Assembly: GCF_007995065.1 (NCBI RefSeq)
Contig: NZ_VOQR01000001.1
Span: 2,979,001-3,043,000 of the forward strand
DNA: 64,000 bases
Source: Sphingomonas ginsenosidivorax
GTDB lineage: Bacteria > Pseudomonadota > Alphaproteobacteria > Sphingomonadales > Sphingomonadaceae
Direction of reading: 5' to 3'
Made by a program: the position numbers and the translations under genes. Below, in pieces: positions 51,268-60,563 of the stretch (positions are counted from its first letter, which is position 1; every line of letters begins with the position of its first letter). The notes under the pieces were generated by a model that ran no database searches, was not told the origin of the DNA, and saw nothing but the letters and a program-made list of their open reading frames with translations.

Positions 51268-52656
51268 TTACCGCGCGCCGGCCGGCCACAGCACGACGCG
51301 GAGCGTCTGGAGCAGGATCAGCATGTCGAGGAACGGCGAATAGTTCTTCGCGTAATAGAGGTCGTATTCGAGCTTGTGCCGCGCGTCCTCGATCGACGCG
51401 CCATAGGGATAGTTGATCTGCGCCCAGCCGGTGATGCCCGGCTTCACCATGTGGCGTTCGGCGTAATAAGGCAGCTGGTCCTCGAGCTGCTCGACGAATT
51501 GCGGGCGTTCGGGGCGGGGCCCGACGAAGCTCATCTCGCCCTTCAGCACGGTCCAGGTCTGCGGCAGTTCGTCGATCCGGACCTTCCGGATGAAGCGGCC
51601 GATGCGGGTGATGCGCGGATCCTGCTCGGCGGCCCAGACCGCCTTGCCCGCGACCTCGGCGTCCTGGCGCATCGAGCGCAGCTTCAGGATGTCGAAGCTC
51701 TCGTTGTACAGCCCGACGCGGCGCTGGCGGTAGAAGGCAGGACCGCGCGATTCGATCTTGATCGCGAGCGCGGTCAGCAGGATCACGGGGAGCGTGATCG
51801 CGAGCAGCAGCCCGCTGGCAATGATGTCGAACGCGCGCTTGAAGACGCTCGACAGCATCCGCGTCGAGGCGAAGCCGTCGGAGAAGATCAGCCAGGACGG
51901 GTTGACGCTGTTGAGGTCGATCCGGCCGGTCTCGCGTTCGAGGAAGCTCGAAATCTCGCTGACCTGCACGCCGGTGGTGCGGACACGCAGCAGGTCCTTC
52001 AACGGCAGTGCGTTGCGACGTTCCTCCAGCGCCAGCACGACTTCACTCGCATTGAGATCGACGATGTGCGCGGACAAATTGGGGATCTCGCCGCGCGGGA
52101 CCGCGTCCTGTATCGCCGGAACGGGTTCGCCCATCGCGACGAAGCCCGCGACCACGAAGTTTATGCCCGGCTGCGCCGCCAGGTCGCGGATGCGCGCGGC
52201 GCGGCTGCCGGCGCCGAGCACGACGATCCGCCGCTTGAACGTCTCGCCACCGAGCGTCCGCCCCAGCAGCGCGCGAACGGTGACGAGCAGGACGGTGGCG
52301 ATCACGGTCGAATAGAGCAGGTTCGATCGCCAGAAGGTGAGCGCCGGCACGAGGAAGAAGATCAGCGACAGGAAGATCACGCCGAGCGCGATCGCGACCG
52401 ACAGTCGCGCGGCGGCGAAGCGCAGCGAGAGGAACGATCCGACGCCGTACGCACCGACCGCCACCAGCGAAATCTGGAGCGCGGCGGCGAAGCTGATCAG
52501 CTGCGGCAGACGCGTGACGATCGGATCGACCTGCATGTTGATCTGATGCGCGCGCACCACCCAGCCGATCTCTGCGGACGCGATCAGCAGCATCGCATCG
52601 ACGAGGCCGAGCAACAGCACGGCATAGGGCACATAATGCTTGAACAGCCGGACCAT
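51268..52656 (-). CDS. XrtA/PEP-CTERM system exopolysaccharide sugar transferase (TIGR03013 type)
   Basis: 462 residues. Four N-terminal membrane helices, a CoA-binding-like middle region (VVLGAGSRAARIRDLA), another helix near residue 280 and a C-terminal bacterial sugar transferase domain with RRVGLYNESFDILKLRSM, RKVRIDELPQ and SFVGPRPERPQFV. It loads the first sugar phosphate on undecaprenyl phosphate to start exopolysaccharide synthesis. First gene of the operon with prsK, prsR and prsT. The ATG at 52656 has no strong ribosome site; a longer frame to 53181 overlaps manC on the other strand. Confidence 0.92.
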   Translation of the reverse strand: MVRLFKHYVPYAVLLLGLVDAMLLIASAEIGWVVRAHQINMQVDPIVTRLPQLISFAAALQISLVAVGAYGVGSFLSLRFAAARLSVAIALGVIFLSLIFFLVPALTFWRSNLLYSTVIATVLLVTVRALLGRTLGGETFKRRIVVLGAGSRAARIRDLAAQPGINFVVAGFVAMGEPVPAIQDAVPRGEIPNLSAHIVDLNASEVVLALEERRNALPLKDLLRVRTTGVQVSEISSFLERETGRIDLNSVNPSWLIFSDGFASTRMLSSVFKRAFDIIASGLLLAITLPVILLTALAIKIESRGPAFYRQRRVGLYNESFDILKLRSMRQDAEVAGKAVWAAEQDPRITRIGRFIRKVRIDELPQTWTVLKGEMSFVGPRPERPQFVEQLEDQLPYYAERHMVKPGITGWAQINYPYGASIEDARHKLEYDLYYAKNYSPFLDMLILLQTLRVVLWPAGAR

Positions 52657-52711
52657 GTTTTGCGCTATCCCGACACGCCGGTGTAAAACGCACCGACACC
52701 CAGGACCGCTC

Positions 52712-52727
52712 TGGCAGAAATATGCCA
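52712..52727. promoter_or_regulatory. Palindrome TGGCA-N6-TGCCA between the exopolysaccharide operon and manC
   Basis: Perfect 5-base arms with a 6-base centre, 55 bases before the sugar transferase and 102 before manC. It also resembles a sigma-54 promoter (TGGCA then TGC) on both strands but the spacing is one base short. Candidate operator for the local regulator PrsR; unproven. Confidence 0.35.
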
Positions 52728-52828
52728 ACAAAGCCTGAAGATTGCGAAATCGTCGGATTTCAACCGAATCACGGGTCCATTGCACCGCTCGTGCGTCCGC
52801 TGTAGGCCCGAGGCCAAGTGGAGGATGC

Positions 52829-53902
52829 ATGAGCGTTAAGACGATCGTTCCGGTAATTTTGTCAGGCGGTTCCGGCACGCGCCTGTGGCCGATGTCCCGG
52901 CCCGAAATGCCCAAGCAGATGCTGGCCCTGACCGCCGCCGAGACGATGCTGCAGCTGACGGCGGGGCGCGCGATGGGCGACGTGTTCGCGGCACCGATCG
53001 TCGTTGCCAATGCGCGCCATGCCGACCTGGTCGAGCAGCAGCTGGCCGCTGCCGGCGCGCGGCCGCAGGCGCTGATCCTGGAGCCTGCCGGGCGCAACAC
53101 CGCGCCCGCGATCGCGCTCGCCGCGATCGCGGCGGGGCGCGGCCGCGAGGCGCTGCTGGTGATGCCGTCCGACCATGTCATCGCCGACGTCGCCGCGTTC
53201 CACGCCGCGATCGAGCGCGCGTTGCCGATGGTGTCGCAGGGCTGGCTGGTGACGTTCGGGATTGCGCCCGATGCGCCCGAGACCGGCTATGGCTGGATCC
53301 AGATCGGCGAGGAGATGGCCGAGGGTGTCCACCGCGTCGCGCGGTTCGTCGAGAAGCCACCGCTGGATGCCGCGGAGGCGATGCTCGCGAGCGGCGACCA
53401 TGCGTGGAACGGCGGGATCTTCCTGTTCCGGGCCGACCGCTATCTGGAGGCTCTGGCGCAGTTCGCGCCGGGCATGCTGGTCGCGACCGAGGAGGCGATG
53501 GAGAAGGCACGGCACGAGGGTGTCCGGATCTACCCGGATGCGACCGCGTTCGCGGCCTCGCCCGACGATTCGATCGACTATGCCGTGATGGAGAAGGCCG
53601 AGCGCGTCGCGGTGGTGCCGGTGGCGATGGGCTGGAACGACGTCGGCAGCTGGGACGCGCTGCACGCGATCAGCGAACGTGACGCCGACGGCAACATGCA
53701 CCGCGGCGACGGTGGCGGCACGGTGCTGGCGATCGATACCAAGAACTGCTTCGTGCGCAGCGACGGGGTTCGGGTGTCGCTGGTCGGCGTCGAGGACCTG
53801 ATCGTGGTCGCGAGCGGCAACGACGTGCTGATCCTGCCGCGCGGGCGCAGCCAGGAGGTCAAGAAGCTGATCGAGGCGATGAAGGCGAAGCCCGCGGCCT
53901 GA
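52829..53902 (+). CDS. manC: Mannose-1-phosphate guanylyltransferase (single domain)
   Basis: 357 residues; makes GDP-mannose from mannose-1-phosphate and GTP. Nucleotidyltransferase motif LSGGSGTRLWPMSRPEMPKQ near the start and RFVEKPP near residue 172. The usual C-terminal phosphomannose isomerase domain of the long ManC form is absent, as in the short form. The ATG at 52829 has GGAGG upstream; the in-frame start at 52742 is rejected. Divergent from the exopolysaccharide operon, so it probably supplies its sugar donor. Confidence 0.93.
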   Translation: MSVKTIVPVILSGGSGTRLWPMSRPEMPKQMLALTAAETMLQLTAGRAMGDVFAAPIVVANARHADLVEQQLAAAGARPQALILEPAGRNTAPAIALAAIAAGRGREALLVMPSDHVIADVAAFHAAIERALPMVSQGWLVTFGIAPDAPETGYGWIQIGEEMAEGVHRVARFVEKPPLDAAEAMLASGDHAWNGGIFLFRADRYLEALAQFAPGMLVATEEAMEKARHEGVRIYPDATAFAASPDDSIDYAVMEKAERVAVVPVAMGWNDVGSWDALHAISERDADGNMHRGDGGGTVLAIDTKNCFVRSDGVRVSLVGVEDLIVVASGNDVLILPRGRSQEVKKLIEAMKAKPAA

Positions 53903-53912
53903 CGATCGACCG

Positions 53913-53943
53913 CGTCATCGCGGGGCGAGCCCCGGGATGACGG
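53913..53943. repeat. Half-copy of palindromic repeat family B
   Basis: CGTCATCGCGGGGCGAGCCC followed by CGGGATGACGG, a single hairpin between the convergent manC and GST genes. Confidence 0.65.
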
Positions 53944-53947
53944 ACGG

Positions 53948-54532
53948 TCAGATCAGTCCCTCGTGCGTCATGGCCTCGACGACCGCGGGGCGGGCCATCA
54001 TGCGGTCGCGGAACGCGATCAGGTAGGATGGCGCCTCGACGCCCATCTTCTTCGACCAGAGCAGCATCACGAACAGATAGCAGTCGGCGACGCTGACGTC
54101 GGGGCCGAACAGATAGTCGCCGACCATCGTATCGGACAGATAGCCGAGCCGCTTGGCGATCACCTCTGCGGCCTTGGCCTTGTCCGCGTCGGAAGCGCCC
54201 GAGAAGAACGGCTTGAAGCTCTTGTGGATTTCGGTCGAGATGAACGCGAGCGCCTCGAGCAGGTGCGTTCGGCCCATCGTACCGCCGGGCGCGAGGGCCG
54301 GCGCCTGCTGCGCGATCCAGTCGAGGATCGCGATGTTCTCGCTGAGCGTCTCGCCGCTGTCGAGCGTCAGCGCAGGCACATAGCCCTTGGGATTGATCGC
54401 GGCATAGTCGCCGTCATGCTCGGTGCGCTTGGTCTTCAGGTCGACCTTCTCGTGTTCGAAGTCGAGCCCTGCTTCGTGGAGCGCGATGTGGTCGGCGAGG
54501 CTGCAGGCGCCGGGCGAGTAATAGAGTTTCAT
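53948..54532 (-). CDS. Glutathione S-transferase
   Basis: 194 residues. N-terminal thioredoxin-like domain MKLYYSPGACSLADHIALHEAG with the cysteine C10 typical of beta-class bacterial GSTs (GstA), then NPKGYVPALTLDSGETLSENIAIL (cis-Pro and SENI glutathione site), and the helical C-terminal domain with VSVADCYLFV. Conjugates glutathione to electrophiles. ATG at 54532 with AAGGA upstream. Confidence 0.93.
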   Translation of the reverse strand: MKLYYSPGACSLADHIALHEAGLDFEHEKVDLKTKRTEHDGDYAAINPKGYVPALTLDSGETLSENIAILDWIAQQAPALAPGGTMGRTHLLEALAFISTEIHKSFKPFFSGASDADKAKAAEVIAKRLGYLSDTMVGDYLFGPDVSVADCYLFVMLLWSKKMGVEAPSYLIAFRDRMMARPAVVEAMTHEGLI

Positions 54533-54603
54533 GGGCGGTCCTTGTTCTCTCAAGGCCGCTTAACGCAGTGCAGATGGCGCAGGGTCCCGAATAGCAAAGC
54601 GGG

Positions 54604-55158
54604 CTAGTCGTCCGTGAAAATCTCGGCGTGCGGGATGGTGATGCCGAGCGATGGCAACACCAGATCGATTGCGGGCGAGAAAAGCGTCTCGGTCCAGCCG
54701 TTCTCAATGCGCTGATGAATCGCCAGCGCCTGCTTGTCCACATCGATGAAGGCGATCGTATCGACGCTAGCGATCGCGCGATACTCGTCCTTCTTGACGG
54801 TCAGGTCGGAAGAGCGGGTCGAGGGGGAAAGGACCTCGATCACGACGCGGGGGTCGGACAGCGTCAGATCGTCGGGCTGGTCGCCGGGGGTGCCACAGTC
54901 GATCGTGAGGTCGGGATAGCGGACCGAGCGATCGTGCGTGCGCACCGCCATGTCGGAGCCATAGGGGCGGCAGCCTGAACCGCGCAGGGCGTTTCCTACT
55001 GCGATGGCGAGGTTCATCTGGACACGCGAATGGTCGCGTGTTCCGCCGGTCATCATGCGGATGACACCGTTGTCGAGTTCGGCCTTCATGTCGGGGCCGA
55101 AATCGATCCGGAGGAACTCCTCCGCGGTCAGCAGGCGGTAGTGCGGGTCCGTTGCCAT
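54604..55158 (-). CDS. Uma2 family (DUF820) restriction-endonuclease-like protein
   Basis: 184 residues. PD-(D/E)xK nuclease-like core: YPDLTIDCG and VVIEVLSPSTRSSD, followed by DEYRAIASVDTIAFIDVD. Uma2 proteins are abundant in cyanobacteria and scattered in other phyla; function unknown. The ATG at 55158 starts MATDPHYRLLTAEEFL; a longer frame to 55188 adds residues upstream. It lies beyond the groESL terminator, in the same direction, and GC is slightly lower than its neighbours, which may mean transfer. Confidence 0.85.
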   Translation of the reverse strand: MATDPHYRLLTAEEFLRIDFGPDMKAELDNGVIRMMTGGTRDHSRVQMNLAIAVGNALRGSGCRPYGSDMAVRTHDRSVRYPDLTIDCGTPGDQPDDLTLSDPRVVIEVLSPSTRSSDLTVKKDEYRAIASVDTIAFIDVDKQALAIHQRIENGWTETLFSPAIDLVLPSLGITIPHAEIFTDD

Positions 55159-55186
55159 GCCGGCATTGTACGCCTTCGAACCCGAC

Positions 55187-55223
55187 AAAAAAAGGGGCCG
55201 GGACTTGCGTCCACGACCCCTTT
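55187..55223 (-). terminator. Rho-independent terminator of groESL
   Basis: On the minus strand AAAGGGG pairs with CCCCTTT, with an inner GGAC/GTCC stem, and is followed by T7. It lies about 145 bases after the groL stop. Confidence 0.8.
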
Positions 55224-55280
55224 CTCTTGGGTGGTTCGGTAGGCTTGGGGCGGAGGACCGGCAAAGCCGATCCTCTTCGT

Positions 55281-55320
55281 CGGACGAGACCGGCGGTTTG
55301 AACCGCCGGCTCGCCGTCCG
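55281..55320 (-). other. Long hairpin in the groL 3' untranslated region
   Basis: CGGAC-GAG-A-CCGGCGGTT pairs with AACCGCCGG-CTC-GCCGTCCG around a 2-base centre. It stands between the groL stop and the terminator and lacks a T-run, so it may protect the mRNA 3' end. Confidence 0.55.
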
Positions 55321-55366
55321 TCCTTGGGCGAGTCCTGAGCCAGCATGGTCCAGGCCGCCCTGCGGA

Positions 55367-57055
<1,689 letters not shown>

Positions 57056-57089
57056 CTACGTCAGGGCCGGAATCGACCCCGGTGCGTGC

Positions 57090-57377
57090 TCAGCCGACGA
57101 TTCCGAGGATGTCGGACTCTTTCATGATCAGCAGGTCTTCACCGTCGACCTTGACCTCGGTGCCCGACCACTTGCCGAACAGGATCTTGTCGCCGGCCTT
57201 GACGTCGAGCGGGGTGATCGTGCCGTTCTCGGCGCGGGTCCCGGTGCCGACGGCGACGACTTCGCCTTCCTGCGGCTTTTCCTTGGCGGTATCGGGGATG
57301 ATGATCCCGCCCGCGGTCTTCTCTTCGGCTTCGACGCGCTTGACGAGCACGCGGTCGTGCAGGGGACGAAAGTTCAT
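57090..57377 (-). CDS. groS: Co-chaperonin GroES (Hsp10)
   Basis: 95 residues. Caps GroEL; the mobile loop is [19 protein letters not shown]. The ATG at 57377 ([12 protein letters not shown]) is ten bases from AAGGA; another ATG nine bases earlier is too close to it. Expressed from the promoter and CIRCE operator upstream. Confidence 0.97.
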   Translation of the reverse strand: MNFRPLHDRVLVKRVEAEEKTAGGIIIPDTAKEKPQEGEVVAVGTGTRAENGTITPLDVKAGDKILFGKWSGTEVKVDGEDLLIMKESDILGIVG

Positions 57378-57410
57378 GGGGCCCATGTCCTTTAGGTTTG
57401 TGACAGATTT

Positions 57411-57437
57411 CTGGCACTCACTTGGGGCGAGTGCCAA
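57411..57437. promoter_or_regulatory. CIRCE operator (HrcA-binding) of groESL
   Basis: TGGCACTC-N9-GAGTGCCA at the core, matching the CIRCE consensus TTAGCACTC-N9-GAGTGCTAA with the outer bases changed. Located just downstream of the -10 box, where HrcA blocks transcription until heat shock. Confidence 0.9.
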
Positions 57438-57444
57438 CGGAGCG

Positions 57445-57473
57445 GATATGTGCCTGCGGGTCCTACATGTCAA
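57445..57473 (-). promoter_or_regulatory. Promoter of groESL
   Basis: On the minus strand TTGACA (57473-57468), a 17-base spacer and CATATC (57450-57445), a near-consensus vegetative promoter whose start falls at the edge of the CIRCE element. Confidence 0.75.
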
Positions 57474-57548
57474 AGGGGGTGGCAGGATTTTTGAACGGGT
57501 TTGGACGGAAAATTCCGTCGTTCTGACGGAGGGACGTGCGGTCTCTGC

Positions 57549-57672
57549 ATCCTCCCCCGCCAGGGGGAGGTGGCAGGCGTAGCCTGACGGAGGGGGCGGC
57601 AGGAGTAACGGCTGTTTCGTGCCCGCCCCCTCCGTCGCCTTTGGCGCCACCTCCCCCTGGCGGGGGAGGATT
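57549..57672. repeat. Palindromic repeat, family D
   Basis: ATCCTCCCCCGCCAGGGGGA with GGTGGC and GACGGAGGGGGCGG inward, mirrored completely at the right. It lies between the divergent groESL promoter and sppA. Confidence 0.92.
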
Positions 57673-57744
57673 ACGAGAACGGGGCGTATTGGCCGCCTAA
57701 CACGGGCCATTTACGCACGCCTGCGCTTGCTCTAGCCATGCGGC

Positions 57745-59694
57745 ATGACCGACAGCGCTGCGCCTTACGCCCCCCCGCCCCCGTCCTATGTCGACCCGGC
57801 CAGACCGCCGCGGCGGAAATGGCGGCTGGTGCGCGGGGTGTGGAAGCTGCTGGTCGCGATCAAGGATGCGCTCGTCCTGATCGCAATGCTGCTGTTCTTC
57901 GGCCTGTTGTTCGCCGCGCTCAACGCGCGCGCCGGCACAAAGGCGATCAAGGACGGCGCGCTGGTGCTCGAGCTGAACGGCTCGGTCGTCGAACAGCCCG
58001 CGGAGCCGGCGGCGTTCGCGGCCTTGTCGGGCAGCGCGCAGCCCAAGCAGTTCCGCCTGCGCGACGTCGTGCGCGCGATCGACACCGCACGGACCGACGG
58101 GCGCGTGAAGGCGCTGGTGCTCGACCTGGACCGCTTCGGCGGCGCCTATCCCGCGGCGCTCGGCGAGATCGGCGACGCGCTGGCGCGGGTGCGCGCGGCG
58201 AAGAAGCCGGTGCTGGCCTATGCGACCGCCTATACCGACGGCAGCTATCGCCTCGCGGCGAATGCGAGCGAGATCTGGGTCAATCCGCTGGGCGGCACGC
58301 TGTTCCTGGGACCGGGCGGCAACCAACTGTTCTACAAGGGGCTGATCGACAAGTTGGGCGTCACCACGCACGTCTACCGGGTCGGGCGGTACAAGTCGTT
58401 CGTCGAGCCGTACACGCGCGCCGACCAGAGCGAGGACGCCAGGGCGGCGAGCCAGGCACTGTACGGCACGCTGTTCGCGCAGTGGAAGGAGGCCGTCGCC
58501 AAGGCACGGCCCAAGGCGCAGATCGCCGAGCTGCTGACCGCGCCCGACAAGGTGGTGATCGCGGCGAACGGCAACATCGCCGAGTCGAACCTGCGCAGCG
58601 GGCTGGTCGACAAGCTGGGCGACCGCACCGCGTTCGGCCGCCGCGTCGCCGAGATCGCCGGGACCGACACCAGCAAGCCGGCGGGCAATTTCAACGCGAT
58701 CACCTATGAGTCCTGGGTGAAGGCGAACCCGTTGCCGACCGCAGGCGACGCGATCGGCGTGCTGACCGTCGCGGGCGACATCGTCGACGGCGACGGCGGC
58801 ATGGGGACCGCCGCGGGCAACACGATCGAGAAGGCGATGCTGACCGGGCTCGCCAAGAAGAAGCTGAAGGCGCTGGTCGTCCGCGTCGATTCGGGCGGCG
58901 GGTCGGTGATGGCGTCGGAGCAGATCCGGCTCGCGATCCTCGAGGCCAAGAAGAAGGGCCTGCCCGTCGTCGTCTCGATGGGCGGCGTTGCGGCCAGCGG
59001 CGGATACTGGGTGTCGACGCCGGCGGACGCGATCTTCGCCGAGCCGGGGACGATCACGGGGTCGATCGGGATCTTCGGGATCATCCCGAGCTTCGAGACC
59101 GCGCTCGCCAAGATCGGCGTCACCACCGACGGCGTGAAGACGACCGCGCTCTCGGGCCAGCCCGACGTGGTCGGCGGCACGACGCCGATGTTCGACGCGA
59201 TCATGCAGGCGGGCATCGAGAACGGCTATCGCCAGTTCATCGGCCGCGTCGCGCAGTCCCGGAAGATGACGCCGGCGCGGGTCGACGCAATCGGCCAGGG
59301 CCGCGTCTGGGACGGCGGCACCGCGCGGCAGCTGGGGCTGGTCGACCGGTTCGGCAATCTGCAGGACGCGATCGACGAGGCCGCCAAGCGCGCGAAGCTC
59401 GATCCGGCCAAGGTCCATGCCGAATATCTCGAAAAGGAGCCGGGGTTTCTCGCCAAGCTCGCCGAGGGCCTGTCGAGCGACGACGACGACGATGCCACCG
59501 GCGGCGATGCGTTCGCGCGGATCGCCGCCGAGCGCCGGCAGATGCTGGCGCGCGCGTTGGGTGACATGAAGCGGCTGGCGTCGTCGGGGTCGGTGCAGGT
59601 GCGGTGCCTCGAATGCGGCGGGATCGGCCCGAGTGCGGGCGATGTCGGCGATGCGAAGCTGCTCGACTTCGTGATGGCGCGAATCGGGCTGTGA
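57745..59694 (+). CDS. sppA: Signal peptide peptidase SppA, 67K type
   Basis: 649 residues, inner-membrane serine protease that degrades cleaved signal peptides. One membrane anchor near residues 40-62. Two tandem SppA domains: the catalytic lysine is in VGRYKSFVEPYTRA (first domain) and the nucleophile serine in GGVAASGGYWVS (second domain), the E. coli arrangement. The last 60 residues are an extension containing an acidic DDDDDA stretch and a CLECGG pair of cysteines not known to me in the family. The stop overlaps the GNAT start (GTGA). Confidence 0.95.
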   Translation: MTDSAAPYAPPPPSYVDPARPPRRKWRLVRGVWKLLVAIKDALVLIAMLLFFGLLFAALNARAGTKAIKDGALVLELNGSVVEQPAEPAAFAALSGSAQPKQFRLRDVVRAIDTARTDGRVKALVLDLDRFGGAYPAALGEIGDALARVRAAKKPVLAYATAYTDGSYRLAANASEIWVNPLGGTLFLGPGGNQLFYKGLIDKLGVTTHVYRVGRYKSFVEPYTRADQSEDARAASQALYGTLFAQWKEAVAKARPKAQIAELLTAPDKVVIAANGNIAESNLRSGLVDKLGDRTAFGRRVAEIAGTDTSKPAGNFNAITYESWVKANPLPTAGDAIGVLTVAGDIVDGDGGMGTAAGNTIEKAMLTGLAKKKLKALVVRVDSGGGSVMASEQIRLAILEAKKKGLPVVVSMGGVAASGGYWVSTPADAIFAEPGTITGSIGIFGIIPSFETALAKIGVTTDGVKTTALSGQPDVVGGTTPMFDAIMQAGIENGYRQFIGRVAQSRKMTPARVDAIGQGRVWDGGTARQLGLVDRFGNLQDAIDEAAKRAKLDPAKVHAEYLEKEPGFLAKLAEGLSSDDDDDATGGDAFARIAAERRQMLARALGDMKRLASSGSVQVRCLECGGIGPSAGDVGDAKLLDFVMARIGL

Positions 59695-60245
59695 CCCGGG
59701 TCCGCGCAGCCACGCCGGCTGACGCGGAGGCGATCGCGGCGATCTATGCGCCGCACGTGCTCGCCGGGATCGCGTCGTTCGAGACCGAGGCGCCTGATGC
59801 CGACGGCATCGCCGCGCGGATGGCGGCGAGCGACGGGCTGTATCCCTGGCTGGTCGCGATAGCGGACTCGGGTGAGGTCATGGCCTATGCCTATGCCACG
59901 CGGTTCCGGGACCGCGCCGCGTATCGGTTCGTGGTCGAGACGACGGTGTATGTCGCTGACGCCGCGCAGCGTCGGGGGGCGGGGCGGCTGGTATACGCGG
60001 CGCTGATCGAGACGCTGCGGGCGCAGGGGTTCACGCAGGCGATCGGCGCGATCGCGCTGCCGAATGTGGGGTCGGTGGCGTTGCACGAGGCGATCGGGTT
60101 CCGGGCGGCCGGGATGTACCACGCGGTCGGGTATAAGTTCGGGCGGTGGATCGACGTGGGGTATTGGCAGTGTGCGCTGAACGCGCCTGCGGTGCCGCCG
60201 GTCGAGCCTCGGCCGTTTGTGGAGGTCGGGGTGGTGCGGGGGTAG
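59691..60245 (+). CDS. GNAT family N-acetyltransferase (phosphinothricin acetyltransferase-like)
   Basis: 184 residues. VRAATPADAEAIAAIYAPHVLAGIASFE at the start and the acetyl-CoA loop QRRGAGRLVYAALIE place it in the PAT/Bar-like group that acetylates glutamate-like or amino acid analogues. Start GTG at 59691 overlaps the sppA stop, so it is probably co-translated. True substrate unknown; resistance should not be assumed. Confidence 0.88.
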   Translation: MTRVRAATPADAEAIAAIYAPHVLAGIASFETEAPDADGIAARMAASDGLYPWLVAIADSGEVMAYAYATRFRDRAAYRFVVETTVYVADAAQRRGAGRLVYAALIETLRAQGFTQAIGAIALPNVGSVALHEAIGFRAAGMYHAVGYKFGRWIDVGYWQCALNAPAVPPVEPRPFVEVGVVRG

Positions 60246-60262
60246 CAGGCCCCCCTCCCCTG

Positions 60263-60354
60263 CCGTTCGCCCTGAGCGTAGTCGAAGGGCAACTGTCCCA
60301 AGGCACGGACCTCCCGGTAGGAAGGTGTGCTTCGACTTCGCTCAGCACGAACGG
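60263..60354. repeat. Palindromic repeat, family G
   Basis: CCGTTCGCCCTGAGCGTAGT with CGAAGG inward, mirrored by CTTCGACTTCGCTCAGCACG and AACGG. First of three elements in the 318-base gap between the convergent GNAT and hom genes. Confidence 0.88.
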
Positions 60355-60371
60355 GGGGGGGAATTCTACCC

Positions 60372-60455
60372 CGTCATCCCGGGCTTGTCCCGGGATTCGG
60401 GGTTAACAGGCGCGGCGCTTGGGGCCCTGGATCCTGACTTTCGTCAGGATGACGG
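60372..60455. repeat. Palindromic repeat, family B
   Basis: CGTCATCCCGGGCTTGTCCC at the left and ATCCTGACTTTCGTCAGGAT with GACGG at the right; reversed in orientation relative to the copies at 13297 and 22380. Confidence 0.9.
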
Positions 60456-60471
60456 AAGAAAGCATAATCTT

Positions 60472-60555
60472 CGTCATCCCGGGCTTGTCCCGGGATCCAG
60501 GGCCCCAAGCGCTCCACCCTGTAACCCTGGATCCCGGGACGAGCCCGGGATGACG
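60472..60555. repeat. Palindromic repeat, family B, symmetric form
   Basis: CGTCATCCCGGGCTTGTCCC with GGGATCCAGGG inward; the right end is its mirror (CCCTGGATCCCGGGACGAGC). It ends 9 bases before the hom stop. Confidence 0.92.
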
Positions 60556-60563
60556 TAGGGGGC

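Noticed and set aside
52712..52727. A true sigma-54 promoter for manC or the sugar transferase
   Set aside because: The distance between the GG and GC elements is one base shorter than required on both strands, so it is listed only as a palindrome.
59691..60245. Herbicide (phosphinothricin) resistance gene
   Set aside because: The fold matches the PAT-like GNAT group, but chromosomal members of this group mostly act on other amino-acid-like substrates; no residue-level evidence supports resistance.
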